Source: Hordeum vulgare subsp. vulgare
Lineage: Eukaryota; Streptophyta; Magnoliopsida; Poales; Poaceae
Reading direction: 5' to 3'
NCBI RefSeq assembly: GCF_904849725.1
Contig: NC_058518.1
Location: 325,584,581-325,648,580, forward strand
Length of the DNA stretch: 64,000 nucleotides
This document shows, piece by piece, positions 1-10,623 of this stretch (position 1 is the stretch's first letter; every line of letters begins with the position of its first letter). The position numbers and the translations under genes are program-made. The notes under the pieces were generated by a model. It ran no database searches. It was given only the letters and a program-made list of their open reading frames with translations, and was not told the origin of the DNA.

Positions 1-905
1 AAGTAGAGATACTACTTGTGCATCCATAAACCTCCAACTAGTCTTGCCTTGAGACTCCACCATACCTACCTATGGATTGAATAAGATCCTTCAAGTAAGA
101 TGTCATCGGTGCAAGCAATAAAAATTGCTCTCTAATATGTATGATCTATTAGTGTGTGGAAAATAAGCTTTGTACGAACCTGTAATGAGGAAGACATAAA
201 AGTGACAGACTGCATAATAAAGTTCTTTGTCACAGGAGGCAATATAAAGCGACGTTCCTCCGTACTAAGAGGACATGCATTCAAACCTCAAAAGCGCATG
301 ACAACCTCTGCTTCCCTCTGCGAAGGGCCTATCTTGTACCTTTACTTTTTACCCTTATAAGAGTCATGGTGATCTTCACCAATTCCCTTTTTGCCTTTGT
401 CTTGGCTACCGTCACATGCTTGGGAAAGATCTATATTCATATATCAACTTGGAGTTGAGTATTCATGCTTTATTGTTGTTGACATTACCCTTGAGGTAAA
501 TGGTTGGGAGGCAAAACTATAAGCCCCTATCTTCCTCTGTGTCCAACTGAAACTTTGACACCATGAGTACCACGTGAGTTGTAACAATTGTGGAAAACAA
601 AGGATATGATTGAGTATGTGGGTTTGCCTTACAAGCTCTTATTTGACTCTTTCTGATGTTGTGATAAATTGCAATTGCTTCAATGACTATGGACTATTGT
701 TGGTTACTTCTCGGTAAGGTTTTTGCTTCATGCTTTGCTTTGTGAAGGAATTGTTACTTTCCCATAAGAATCTTTATGATGTATTGCTGTCCTATGTGTG
801 ATCATGATGACCTCATGTCCGTATTTTGTTTTATTGACACCTTCGTCCCTCAACATGTGGACATGTTTATGGAACTTGGTTTTCGCTTGAGGACAAGCGA
901 GGTCT

Positions 906-919
906 AAGCTTGGGGGAGT
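906..919 (+). other. Polypurine tract of Gypsy A1
   Basis: AAGCTTGGGGGAGT lies immediately before the LTR start, the position where plus-strand DNA synthesis is primed in LTR retrotransposons. The same 14 bases occur at six other places in this window. Confidence 0.8.
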
Positions 920-2428
920 TGATATGTCCATTTTGCATCATGCTTTCATGTTGATATTTATTGCTTTTTGGGCTGTTATATTACTTGTGGTACCATATTT
1001 ATGCCTTTCTCTCTTATTTTGCAAGGTTTATTTGAAGAGGGAGAATTCAGGTAGCTGGAATTCTGGACTGGGAAGGAGCAAATCCTAGTCCACTATTCTG
1101 CACATCTCCAAATGCCCTAAAAATTTACGTGGATTTTTTCTGGAATATATGAAAAATACTGGGCGAAAGAACTAACGGAGGGGGGCCACCAGGGCCCCAC
1201 AAGCCCCCACTCTGCCACCACCCCCTGGTGGCGGTGGACAAGCTTGTGGGCTGCCTGAAGGCCCGCTAGCCCCCCTCTTTTGCTATATGAATTGTCCTGG
1301 TCTGGAAAAAATCACAAGAGAGCTTTTTCGTGGTTTCGCCGCCGCCACGAGGCGGAACTTGAGCAGATCCAATCTAGAGCTCCGACAGGACGATCCTGCC
1401 AGGGAAGCTTCCCTCCCGGAGGGGGAAATCGTTGCCATCGTCATCACCAACACTCCTCTCGTCGGAGGGGAGGCATCTTCATCAACATCTTCATCGGCAC
1501 CATCTCCTCTCCAATCCCTAGTTCATCTCTTGTAACCAATCTTCGTCTCGCAACTCCGATTGGTACTTGTAAGGTTGCTAGTAGTGTTGATTACTCTTTG
1601 TAGTTGATGCTAGTTGGATTATTTGGTGGAAGAGTTTATGTTCAGATCCTTGATCCTATTCATTACACCTCTGGTCATGATTATTATTATGTCTTGTGAG
1701 TAGTTACTTTTGTTCCTAAGGACATGGGATATGCCATGCTGATAATAGTCATGTGAATTTGATATTCGTTCGGTATTTTGATATGATGTATGTTGTTTTT
1801 CCTCTAGTGGTGTTATGTGAACGTCGACTACATAACACTTCACCATATTTGGGCCTAGAGGAGGGCATTGGGAAGTAGTAAGTAGATGATGGGTTGCTGG
1901 AGTGACAGAAGCTTAAACCCCAGTCTATGCGTTGCTTCGTGAGGGGCTGATTTGGATCCACTAGTTTAATGCTATGGTTAGACTTTTGTAGTTACGGATG
2001 CTTGCGAGAGGGGTTAATCATAAGTGGGATGCTTGTCCAAGTAAGGGCAGTACCCAAGCGCTGGTCCACCCACATATCAAACTATCAAAGTAACGACCGC
2101 GAATCATATGAACATGATGAAACTAGCATGACAGAAATTCCCGTGTGTCCTCGCGAGTGTTTTTCCTCCTATAAGACTTTGTTCAGGCTTGTCCCTTGCT
2201 ACAAAAGGGATTGGGCCACTTGCTGCACCGTTGCTACTACTTGTTACTTGTTACTTTTTGCTCGTTACGTTTCACCTCGCTACACAATCACTTGTTACTG
2301 CTACTTTCAGTGCTTGCAATTATTACCTTGCTGAAATCCGTTTATCAGAGGCTTCTGCTCCTAGTTGGGTTCGACACTCTTACTTATCGAAAGGACTACG
2401 ATTGATCCCCTATACTTGTGGGTCATCA
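920..2428 (+). repeat. 3' LTR of Gypsy A1
   Basis: It starts TGATATGTCC right after the polypurine tract and ends GGGTCATCA, so it has the TG...CA ends of an LTR, about 1.5 kb long. The homologous LTR of A2 is at 26267-27753. A nested inverted repeat (outer arms 1196-1204 and 1242-1250, inner arms 1214-1219 and 1227-1232) lies about 276 bases from the LTR start and about 30 bases before a TATA-like GCTATATGA near 1281. Confidence 0.88.
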
Positions 2429-2527
2429 GTTCCCTATAGAGAGGTAATTGTCAGCGTCCACTTTTATAGCATCAAAATTATAGTTCTACAAATAGCCAGG
2501 AACATATGATTTGTTTATCCCTTTGTA

Positions 2528-3722
2528 GGTATTTGTGTCTGTATAAGGGCTTTGTTCATACTAGAAGTCATCTAGAGGGATCTATTAATGAGATCTATTT
2601 ATTGATGAGACTCTTACATACTATTCTCGATATTTACAAGGTGAAACTCAGTTTACTCGAGAAATTAGAAACGATCAAGGTTATGCTATGGAAACCAGTA
2701 GTATGACACCTTTCTTAAGCAACTTTGGTCGAGGATTAGTTGGAAAACATTATGTGCCATTGGACAACAAAACTTGGCTTAAAGCTCATAGATATGTCTT
2801 GTTCGACTATGACCACATAGAACCTTATTTGAAGTAAGATATTCATTTTGATTTTGCAATTTGCAATTTATTTATGCTTGTTCCTGAGGTGGTGAATACT
2901 TTGCAGCAAGCATAAGGAATATCTTTCCTCAATTGGTCTTAAACATAATCGACAAATTAGTCGTGCCCAACACGAGTCCTTTCATGAGTGGTTTAAGAAG
3001 CTTGTAAGTTGTCACATGTCTATGTTTTCTTGTGATGTATACATATGTAGAGAGTTCCGTCCAATTTTAAAAATGCTATATTTCATATTCACAGGTTGAA
3101 GAAATGGGTGACAAAGTGCTAGAGGAGATAAGTGTGTTAGCTCAGGGGCCATCCAAAATTTCCCAATTGTTTAGTAGCTATACTAGAAATGGGGTATATT
3201 TTCATACGCAGTCCTATGATGATGGTAGGTTAGTGCAAAATAGTGGTGTAGCTCTAGTTGAACAGATTACTCGTTATGAAAAAGGAAACAATGATAATAT
3301 TATAATAGGAAACCAAACATTTTACGGTATCATAAAGGCAATTCTTGAGTTGAACTACAAAATAAAGGAAACCCGGTTATCTTCAAATGTGACTGGGTTG
3401 GGTGAAAGTTGATCGCCTTGGGGTAACTTCTCTGAATTTCAAGCATTTGGTCAATATCGATGAAAATATATCGGTTGAGCCTTTCATTTTAGCGTCACAA
3501 GCAACTCAAGTTTTCTATGTTGAAGACCCAATTGATGTTGAATGGGTTACTGTTATCCATTACAATCCACGGGGCTCACATGCCATGCATGAAGTTGAAG
3601 ATGAGGATGTAGAGACCGCCATGCCAATAGTTGATCCACATATGTATTCATGTTTTTATAATGATGTTCAAAGCATTGAGTGTGCTAGAACAAACATATA
3701 TGGAAGAATTGTGTATGCTTAA
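2528..3722 (+). pseudogene. TNP2-like CACTA transposase, C-terminal part, broken
   Basis: This is the C-terminal part of a TNP2-type transposase, the protein that cuts and joins CACTA ends. Exon-like blocks are visible at about 2528-2832 (residues such as HTRSHLEGSI), 2907-3004 and 3095-3722. They are separated by short introns with GTAAG donors and TTGCAG or TTCACAG acceptors. The last block carries the pattern found at the end of many plant TNP2 proteins (DUF4216-like: LAQGP, GVYFHTQS, NSGV, then FKCDW, VDRLGVTS and FILASQATQVFYVED). Reading FKCDW through VKVDRLG needs two frame changes between about 3370 and 3400, so the gene is broken. The N-terminal part would lie left of A1. Confidence 0.72.
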
Positions 3723-3851
3723 AAATCTACAAAGTAAGGGTCATTTGCATTTTATTTTGTTGTTGTATTTTCTTTTAATCTACTTTCTACTTCTTAATGC
3801 CTTGTGTTTTAATCTGCTTGCTATGTATATTTATCACTTGCAGCAAAAAAG

Positions 3852-4240
3852 ATGGTAGGTACAAGAGGTGGAAGGGAGGTCCCTCTACTTGAAGCTACAA
3901 AGCCTGCCAATATTGCAGAAAATGATAGGAAAGGGAGAGCTCTAGTAGAACTCAAAGGGAATGAAGCATGGGAGGAAACAAGAATCCGGCTGAAAAAGAA
4001 GCTTCATCACATCCATCCAAGAAAAGGAAAAAGGTTGTGCTTCTCATTGCTTACATGCGATGTACTCATTGTTCACAACCATTGTGTACCATCATTCACA
4101 CATATTTATGCTTTTTTCTAGCCAAATAACGACACAAGTGAAGTTGCAAATGGAGGATGTAACCTACGTTCCGAGTTAAGGTTAAATCATCATGTTGAAG
4201 ATCCCAATAATGAACCCATAGGACATGGCTGAGATGACAT
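3852..4240 (+). pseudogene. TNPA-like CACTA gene, first exons
   Basis: An ATG at 3852 opens a short basic peptide beginning MVGTRGG, a start seen in TNPA-like CACTA proteins. A donor-like GGTTGTG near 4033 and an acceptor TTTTTCTAG ending near 4121 suggest an intron, followed by a second exon-like block at about 4122-4230. The gene is cut at 4264 by Gypsy B and continues at 14119. Exon limits are estimates; the link to the downstream part rests on the target duplication and on the usual CACTA gene order. Confidence 0.45.
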
Positions 4241-4259
4241 TCAAGGTATTTTAGTGCTC

Positions 4260-4264
4260 CCCAT
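4260..4264. repeat. Target-site duplication CCCAT, left copy (Gypsy B)
   Basis: CCCAT directly before the 5' LTR is repeated at 14119-14123 directly after the 3' LTR, as expected for a 5-base staggered integrase cut. Confidence 0.9.
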
Positions 4265-5813
4265 TGATACGTCTCCATCGTATCTACTTTTCCAAACTCT
4301 TTTTCCCTTGTTTTGGACTCTCATTTACATGATTTGAATGGAACTAACCTGGACTGACGCTGTTTTTAGCAGAATTGCCTTGGTGTTATTTTTGTGCAGA
4401 AATCAAAGTTCTCCAAACGTCCTTAAAATTTACGGGGAGCATTTTTGGAAAATATGAAAAATATCTGCGCCAAGTTCCACCTGAGGGGGTGGGCCAGTGG
4501 GCCACAAGCCCTGGCTCCGCCACCACCCCCAACCTCAGGTCTATAAGTTCACTTTCGTCCCAGAAAAAATAAAGAGAGAAGTTTTCGTCGCATTTGCGAT
4601 ACGGAGGCGTCACCGCCACCTCTTCTTCATCTGGAGGGCAGATCTGGATTCCGTCTTGGGCTCCGGAGAGGGGAAATCGTCGCCATCGTCATCATCAACC
4701 TTCTTCCCTCTCCAATTCCATGAAGCTCTTCGTCGTTCGTGAGTAATCTATTCGTAGGCTCGCTGGGCGGTGATGAGTAGGATGAGATCTATCATGTAAT
4801 CGAGTTAGTTTTGATGGGGATTGATCCCTAGTATCCACTATGTTCTGAGATTGATGTTGCTACTACTTTTCCATGCTTAATGCTTGTCACTAGGGCCCGA
4901 GTGCCATGATTTCAGATCTGAAATTATTATGTTGTCACCAATATATGTGTGTTTTAGATCCGATCTTGCAAGTTGTAGTTACTTACTATGTGTTATGATC
5001 CGCAACCCCGGAGTGACAATAACCGGAACCACTCCCGGTGATGACCATAGTTTGAGGAGTTCATGTGTTCACCAAGTCCTAATGCGTTGGTCCGGTTCTT
5101 TATTAAAAGGAGAACCTTAATATCCCGTAGTTTCCTTTTGGACCCTGTTGCCACGGGAGGGATGGACAATAGATGTCATGCAAGTTCTTTTCCCTAAGCA
5201 CGTATGACGACACACGGAATGCATGCCTACATCACATTGACGAACAGGAGCTAGCCACATATCTCTCTGTGTTATAACTGTTGCATGATGAATATCATCC
5301 AAACAAATCACCGACCCATTGCCTACGAGTTTGTCCTACTACTGCTGTTACTACTGTTGCTACTGCTGTTACTTGTCTTGCTCTGCGGCTACTGCTGTTA
5401 CTTGTCTTGCTCTGCTGCTACTGTTGCTACTACTGTCGCTCGCTACTGTTGCTACTTACTACTACTGTCACTACTGCTGTTCCTTGCCACTGCCGTTATT
5501 CGCTACTTTGCTGTTACTACTTTGCTTGTAGATACTAATCTTTCAGGTGTGGTTGAATCTAACAAATTCAACTGCTAATACTCGAGAGTATCCTCTCACC
5601 TCCTGTTTTGGCGATCAAGAAATTTGGGTCGAATACTCTACCCTCGAAAACTGCTACGACCCCATGCGCTTGTGGGCCGTCAACAACATTCTTCTAGTTT
5701 CGATTGCCGGAGAGTGCTAGCAGCATTCTTCTGGTGCCGTTGCAAGGGAAGGTCTACTGTTACGAAGTCAGCATTTTTTTGGCGCTATTGCAAGGGAAGC
5801 ACAGCTGACATCA
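4265..5813 (+). repeat. 5' LTR of Gypsy B
   Basis: It begins TGATACGTCTCCATCG and ends GCTGACATCA. It is close to the 3' LTR but lacks a block of about 50 bases present at roughly 12786-12840 there, which removes the 3' arms of the promoter-proximal hairpin. A core promoter-like CTATAAG follows near 4540. A run rich in CTG, CTA and GTTACT triplets fills about 5335-5530. Confidence 0.93.
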
Positions 5814-5823
5814 AGCATTTTTC

Positions 5824-5841
5824 TGGCGCCGTTGCGGGGGA
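5824..5841 (+). other. Primer binding site of Gypsy B, tRNA-Asp type
   Basis: TGGCGCCGTTGCGGGGGA lies 10 bases after the 5' LTR. It matches, apart from one position, the complement of the 3' end of plant tRNA-Asp (GUC), recalled from general knowledge. Elements C and D have the same kind of site at the same distance or close to it. Confidence 0.75.
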
Positions 5842-5891
5842 GGTTTTGCTATATTCTCTGAGTTACTTGGGATTAATATCTGCTGATCACT

Positions 5892-8782
5892 ATGAAGAAT
5901 CTGAAGGATCCGAAGACCAAAGTCTTGCCCTCAACTACGAGGGGAGGTAAGGAATTGCCATCTAGCTCTGCACTTGATTCACCTTCAGTTATGAGTAAGT
6001 TTGCGACATCACCTCCTGCTAGAAATCTTGATATGTCGCCTGTGGTTGATGATGCTTATGATGCTACTGCTAGAGATGCTATGCTTGATACTATGCATGA
6101 TGATACTATGCTTGATATTATGCATGATGCTATGCTTGATACTGCTAGAGATGCTATGCTTGATACTGCTAGAGATGCTATGCTTGATACTGCTTTGCCT
6201 GATGATGCTAGAGATGCTATTTTGCCTGTGATGCTATGCTTGATACTGTTAGAGATACTACTTTGCCTGATGTGCCACTAGGGGTATTCCTTGATGCTCA
6301 TATTGCTAGAGTTTCTGCCAATGCTCGGGATGCTTCTAAAACTGCCGATACTATTGAGATAGAACCTGCTTTTGCTCCTGCTAGATCTAGCTCTCCTATA
6401 TATGAATTGCCTGATATACCTGAGGGTTACGTTATGGAGGGAGAGATAGCTGAGGATTTTCTTGCATGTAAGGATGCCTATGACGCTGAGAAATTACTTC
6501 TCAAGTGGACGGAAAAATCTCGGGAAGCTAAGATGAAATATGACCCGAAGTTTGCCACTTCACCTATCTTTATCACCGATAAGTATTATGAATTCTCTGT
6601 CGATCCTGAGATAATCTCTCTAGTCGAATCTGATCCTTTTCATGGTTATGAGTCTGAGACGGTCGTAGCCCATCTTAACAAACTACACGATATAGCCACC
6701 CTTTTCACTAATGAGGAGAAGATCTGCCACTACTATATCCTTAAGCTGTTTCCTTTCTCTCTAAAGGATGATGCTAAAGCCTGGTTCACCTCTCTTGCTC
6801 CTGGATGTGTGAGTAGTCCCTAGGAGATGTGCTATTACTTGTGTGAGAAATATTTCCCTGCCCATAAGAAGCAAGCTGCCTTGCAGGAAATATAAAACTT
6901 TGCTCAACTCCAGGAAGAGAGTCTTCCACAAGCTTGGGGGAGGCTCGTCCAGCTACAGAATGCTTTGCCTGATCACCCTCTTAAGAAGAACGAGATACTT
7001 GATATCCTCTATAACAGACTTACCGATGCCTCTAGAGACCACCTAGATAGTTGTGCCGGTTGTGTTTTTAGGGAACGAACTATAGAACAAGCTGAGACTC
7101 TACTGAATAACATCTTGATCAACGATAATGCTTGGACTATTCCCGAACCACCTCCTAAGCCAACTCCGAAGAAAAGAGGTATTCTATTCCTCAGTCCGGA
7201 AGATATGCAAGAAGCCAAGAAATCTATGCAAGAGAAAGGCATTAGATCCGAAGATGTCAAAAATCTACCACCTATCGAAGAGATCCATGGTCTCGATAAC
7301 CCGATACAGGTAGTGGAAGTGAATTCTCTGCGTAGGTTTGATGAGAGTGATATTCCTTTTGACAAACCTGCTAGCCTATGCTTTGATGAATTTGACAACT
7401 TTGTTGCCAAACAACAGAGTTTCAATGACTATGTTAGCAGACATTTGGAACAAAGTACTCGTATGCTTAGCCATTTAAGTGCTTGTGTAGACAGAAATGT
7501 CAATGATCTGAAGCTTCTGAGTAAACATGCCTCTATGATTACTACTCTGGTAGAACAAGTACTTAAAGCTCAGAATGACTCGCTCAATGAATTAAATGAC
7601 AACTATGTCAGAGTCATTACTAGAGGAGGCAAAATGACTCAGGAACCTTTGTATCCTAAAGGTCATCCTAAGAGAATTGATCAAGATTCTCAAGGAATCA
7701 ATGCTGATACACCCAGTCATCCTAAGGAGAAGAAGAAGGATGATAGAAGCTGGCATGCCACTTCACGAAATACTGTCACACCTGAAGAACCTAATGATAT
7801 TTCTGCGTCTGATGCAGAAACACAATCTGGTGATGAACATGAACCTGGTGACAATATTGACGGTGATGTTCATAATAATGCTCAACCTAGCAATCATGAG
7901 GATGTGGAGATTGAACCTACGGTTAATCCTGATAACCCACAACCTAAGAGATACGATAAGAATGACTTCCCTGCTAGGAAGCATGGTAAAGAAAGGGAGC
8001 CATGGTTTCAGAGACCTATGCCCTTCCCTCCTAAGCCATCCAAGAAAAAGGATGATGAGGATTTTGAGCGCTTCGTTGAGATGATAAGACCCATCTTTCT
8101 GCAGATGCGGTTAACTGATATGCTCAAGATGTCTCCGTATGCCAAGTACATGAAAGATATCATGACTAATAAACGGAAGATACCAGATCTTGAGATCTCC
8201 ACCATGATTGCCAATTACACTTTTAAAGGTGGAACTCCTAAGAAACTTGGTGATCCCGGAGTGCCCACTATACCTTGCTTTATTAAAGGAAACTACATAA
8301 GAACTGCCTTATGTGACCTTGGAGCCGGTGTTAGTGTTATGCCGCTTTATCTTTATCGTAGACTTGAATTGGATAAGTTGACACCCACTAAAATTTCTCT
8401 GCAAATGGCCGACAAATCAACTGCTTTCCCTATAGGCATTTGCGAGGATGTGCCTGTTGTGGTTGCTAACACCACTATCTTAACATACTTTGTTATCTTG
8501 GATATTCCCGAGGACGATGTCATGGCTGGCATCCTCGGAAGACCCTTTTTAAACACTGCAGGGGCTGTTATAGATTGCAATAAAGGCAATGTCACTTTCC
8601 ATGTCAACAGTAATGAGCACACCGTGCACTTTCCGAAGAAATGATATCAAGTACATTGCATCAATGCTATTGAAAAGACTTCATCGATTCTCATTGGGAG
8701 CTTTGAATGCCCTATTCCTCGTGTCAAGATGAATTATGATTTGCTTGTTGGGGAGATACATATCCCCATTGAGGTGACTTAG
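5892..8782 (+). pseudogene. Gag-protease polyprotein of Gypsy B, broken
   Basis: The ATG at 5892 (MKNLKDPK) follows the primer site by about 50 bases and matches the start in element C. An acidic N-terminus holds an in-frame minisatellite (TARDAMLD-type repeats, about 6055-6240). A retrotransposon Gag domain follows (DPFHGYESETVVAHL, LFPFSLKDDAKAWFTSLAPG, then QAWGRL). A lysine- and acid-rich linker leads to a retropepsin-like domain near 8310-8560 with the motif ALCDLGAGVSVMP and a later AGILGRPFL. Compared with C, this copy has a one-base frame change near 6225, a TAG at 6821-6823, a TAA at 6893-6895 and a TGA at 8642-8644; otherwise the frame stays open to the TAG at 8780. The product would form particles and cleave the polyprotein. 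No pol domain follows. Confidence 0.82.
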
Positions 8783-8959
8783 TGGCTATTCGAAAATTCT
8801 CCATTCTCTCTTGCAATTCGAGAAGGTTTTGTCATGAGGACTTGATCAATCCCATTGACGGATTTCTTTCAATGACCATGAAACAACTGAATCAAAGAGT
8901 CATATACCTCTTTTTGAACTTTCATTTTCTTTTGCTTAGAAGAAAAATGATGGAATTAG

Positions 8960-9345
8960 TTTAGTTTTTCCTGTTTTCTGTTTTAGCGTCCCGGAGAAAA
9001 ACACCTCGAAAATAAAAGTTCTCCGATGGTCCTGAAAATTTAGTATGATTTTTTCTGGAATTTTTGAAAATTACTAGGCCTGAGAGCTGCCCTGGCCCCC
9101 AGACCAGTGGGCCACAAGCCCTGCCACCGCCACCTACCCCCTGGTGGCGGAGTGCAAGCTTGTGGGGCCCATAGGGACCCCCTCCACTCATTCCAGCTCC
9201 AAGCCTCTTGTTCCACCTCCAGAAAAAATTGTTTCGCAGCTCAAACCCGTGTTCTTGCTCATTTGGCTGTGATTTTCGATCTCCTTGCTCAAAGCACCAT
9301 TCTCCGAACCGTTTTGGGGAAATTACTCCTTGGTAAGTGACTCCT
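8960..9345 (+). promoter_or_regulatory. Internal LTR-like module before the second ORF of Gypsy B
   Basis: This stretch resembles the U3/R part of the LTRs: AAAATAAAAGTTCTCC, then a tail of short A/T motifs, then the nested inverted repeat (outer arms 9112-9119 and 9158-9165, inner arms CCGCCACC 9127-9134 and GGTGGCGG 9143-9150). It lies between the protease and the Athila-like ORF, and the same module occupies the same place in element C (about 54375-53975, minus strand). A role as a second promoter is inferred; no clear TATA box is visible. Confidence 0.6.
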
Positions 9346-9566
9346 CCATTGGTCCAATTAGTTTTTGCTCTAGTGCTTTAACTTTCGCGTATTCTTGCTA
9401 CCTTGGTGACCCTGTTCTTGAGCTTGAAAGGTTGATTTTAGCTGGTCCCAAGTAGTTTTAGCGCGTGATACGGTCTCTAGGCACTAGTAGTAGTAGTTGC
9501 TACTAGGTTTGGTGGGTCTTCATTCACTTTTCTCTTGAACTTCAAAATTTTTAGCAAAAGGAAATT

Positions 9567-10588
9567 ATGTTCAGGAGGAAGTTTCATGGTGGTTCCTCAA
9601 GTAAGAAGGGTCCTCGTCTTTCTTTTCAGGAGCCCGAACCTTTTCAACTAAGGGACGCACCGATACAACCATGTGAATGTCCTTCTGATGAGTTCATGAT
9701 CGAAGAAGGTTTCAAGGATGAGTTTGATACACTTGTCCGCAATGCCAGGTTAAAAGAATTCCTCTTAGATAAATGTGAACAGTATGCTATGCTCACTGCC
9801 TCTTTCGTGCGTAGATTTAAATTCTCAGTTGGCCGTGACTCATCCATACTATTTGATCTGTACGATAAATCCTATACCGTGGATTTGGATGATTTCAATA
9901 GGATTTGCAAGATACCCGATGGGGGTAGCATTAATGATCCTTCTAAATCTTCGGTCAGAGACTTTGTCTCCAGTATAACTATTGGAGAAACCAGAGATAT
10001 CATGCGAGCCACCATAGGAAGCATCCATTTCCCTGCCTTGCACTACCTTGCCCTCTTCGTAGGTAGGTGCATTAACGGCAAGGGTGCACATTGTCACCTA
10101 TGCGCTTCCGACCTTAGTATCCTTAAGAGCGCAGTAACAGGTGACAAGAGCTTCAATATGGGAGCTATAATAGCAAGGAGGCTGAATAAAAATGCCAGTG
10201 AGGGGGATTTCTTTGGTGGAGTTTATGCTACACGCTTAGCAAATTTTCTTGGAGTGTCCATCCGTCCAGAAGACCCTCCTCTCCGTACAGCCTACCTTGA
10301 TCGTGTCGCCCTAACACGCTACCAGTTCCTTGAGAGAGATCATGGATCCCTCCTATATCGCTTGATATTTAACCGGCAGCGTGTTTTCCATATTACCCTT
10401 CCTGCTCCTGCTTTCTTTGACTTTCAGGTAAAACGAAGATACTACATAACCATAGGAGAGGTAGAGGAGTATGAGAGGGAGGGACGGCTGCTCAACTTCG
10501 TGAGGCAGCTATTAAGGCAGTGGCTACAACACTCCCGTATAACACCCATTATGACTTTGGGATTCGCGAGGATCATCCTTGGGAGTAG
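9567..10588 (+). CDS. Athila-ORF1-like protein of Gypsy B, C-terminus frameshifted
   Basis: The ATG at 9567 opens a frame of about 340 codons beginning MFRRKFHGG. The homologue in C begins MYKRNYHGG and aligns over almost the whole length. Recognisable blocks are DEFMIEEGFKDEFD, FDLYDKSYTVDLDDFNRICK, IGSIHFPALHYLALFVGRCI, GDFFGGVYATRLANFLGV and RLIFNRQRVFHITLPAPAFFDFQ. This resembles the plant retrotransposon ORF1 proteins of the Athila group; the molecular function is not established. One base is missing near 10485 relative to C, so the last 35 or so residues are out of frame; in the original frame the end would lie near 10590. A leader of about 220 bases separates it from the LTR-like module. 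Confidence 0.75.
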
Positions 10589-10609
10589 ACCATGCTAGGC
10601 CAAAAGCCT

Positions 10610-10623
10610 AAGCTTGGGGGAGT
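10610..10623 (+). other. Internal polypurine-tract copy in Gypsy B
   Basis: AAGCTTGGGGGAGT, identical to the terminal tract at 12509-12522, sits about 20 bases after the end of the second ORF. Confidence 0.7.

Larger units (their letters stand above)
1..2428 (+). mobile_element. Gypsy LTR retrotransposon A1, 3' end (internal tail plus 3' LTR)
   Basis: Only the 3' part of this element is in the window. Positions 1-919 are noncoding internal sequence that closely matches 25345-26266 of element A2. They end in the polypurine tract AAGCTTGGGGGAGT (906-919), after which the 3' LTR runs 920-2428. The 5' LTR, gag and pol must lie to the left. The element sits in a CACTA transposon, whose TNP2-like coding sequence resumes to the right. 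The expected target duplication on this side would be GTTCC (2429-2433), but it cannot be confirmed because the left end is absent. The short ORFs in this stretch have no coding appearance. Confidence 0.85.

Noticed and set aside
1280..1603. ORF of 107 codons in the A1 LTR, with counterparts at 21766-22149 and 26520-27047
   Set aside because: It is LTR sequence repeated in each copy; frames differ between copies, so no protein is conserved.
5281..5578. Overlapping ORFs rich in leucine and cysteine (also at 13586-14022, 49432-49724, 57537-57794)
   Set aside because: They arise from the CT-rich triplet block in the B/C LTRs, occur in all frames and carry no domain.
5824..5841. Match to the end of a tRNA-Asp gene
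   Set aside because: Only the 3' end is matched, on the complement strand, directly after an LTR, so it is a primer binding site and not a tRNA gene.
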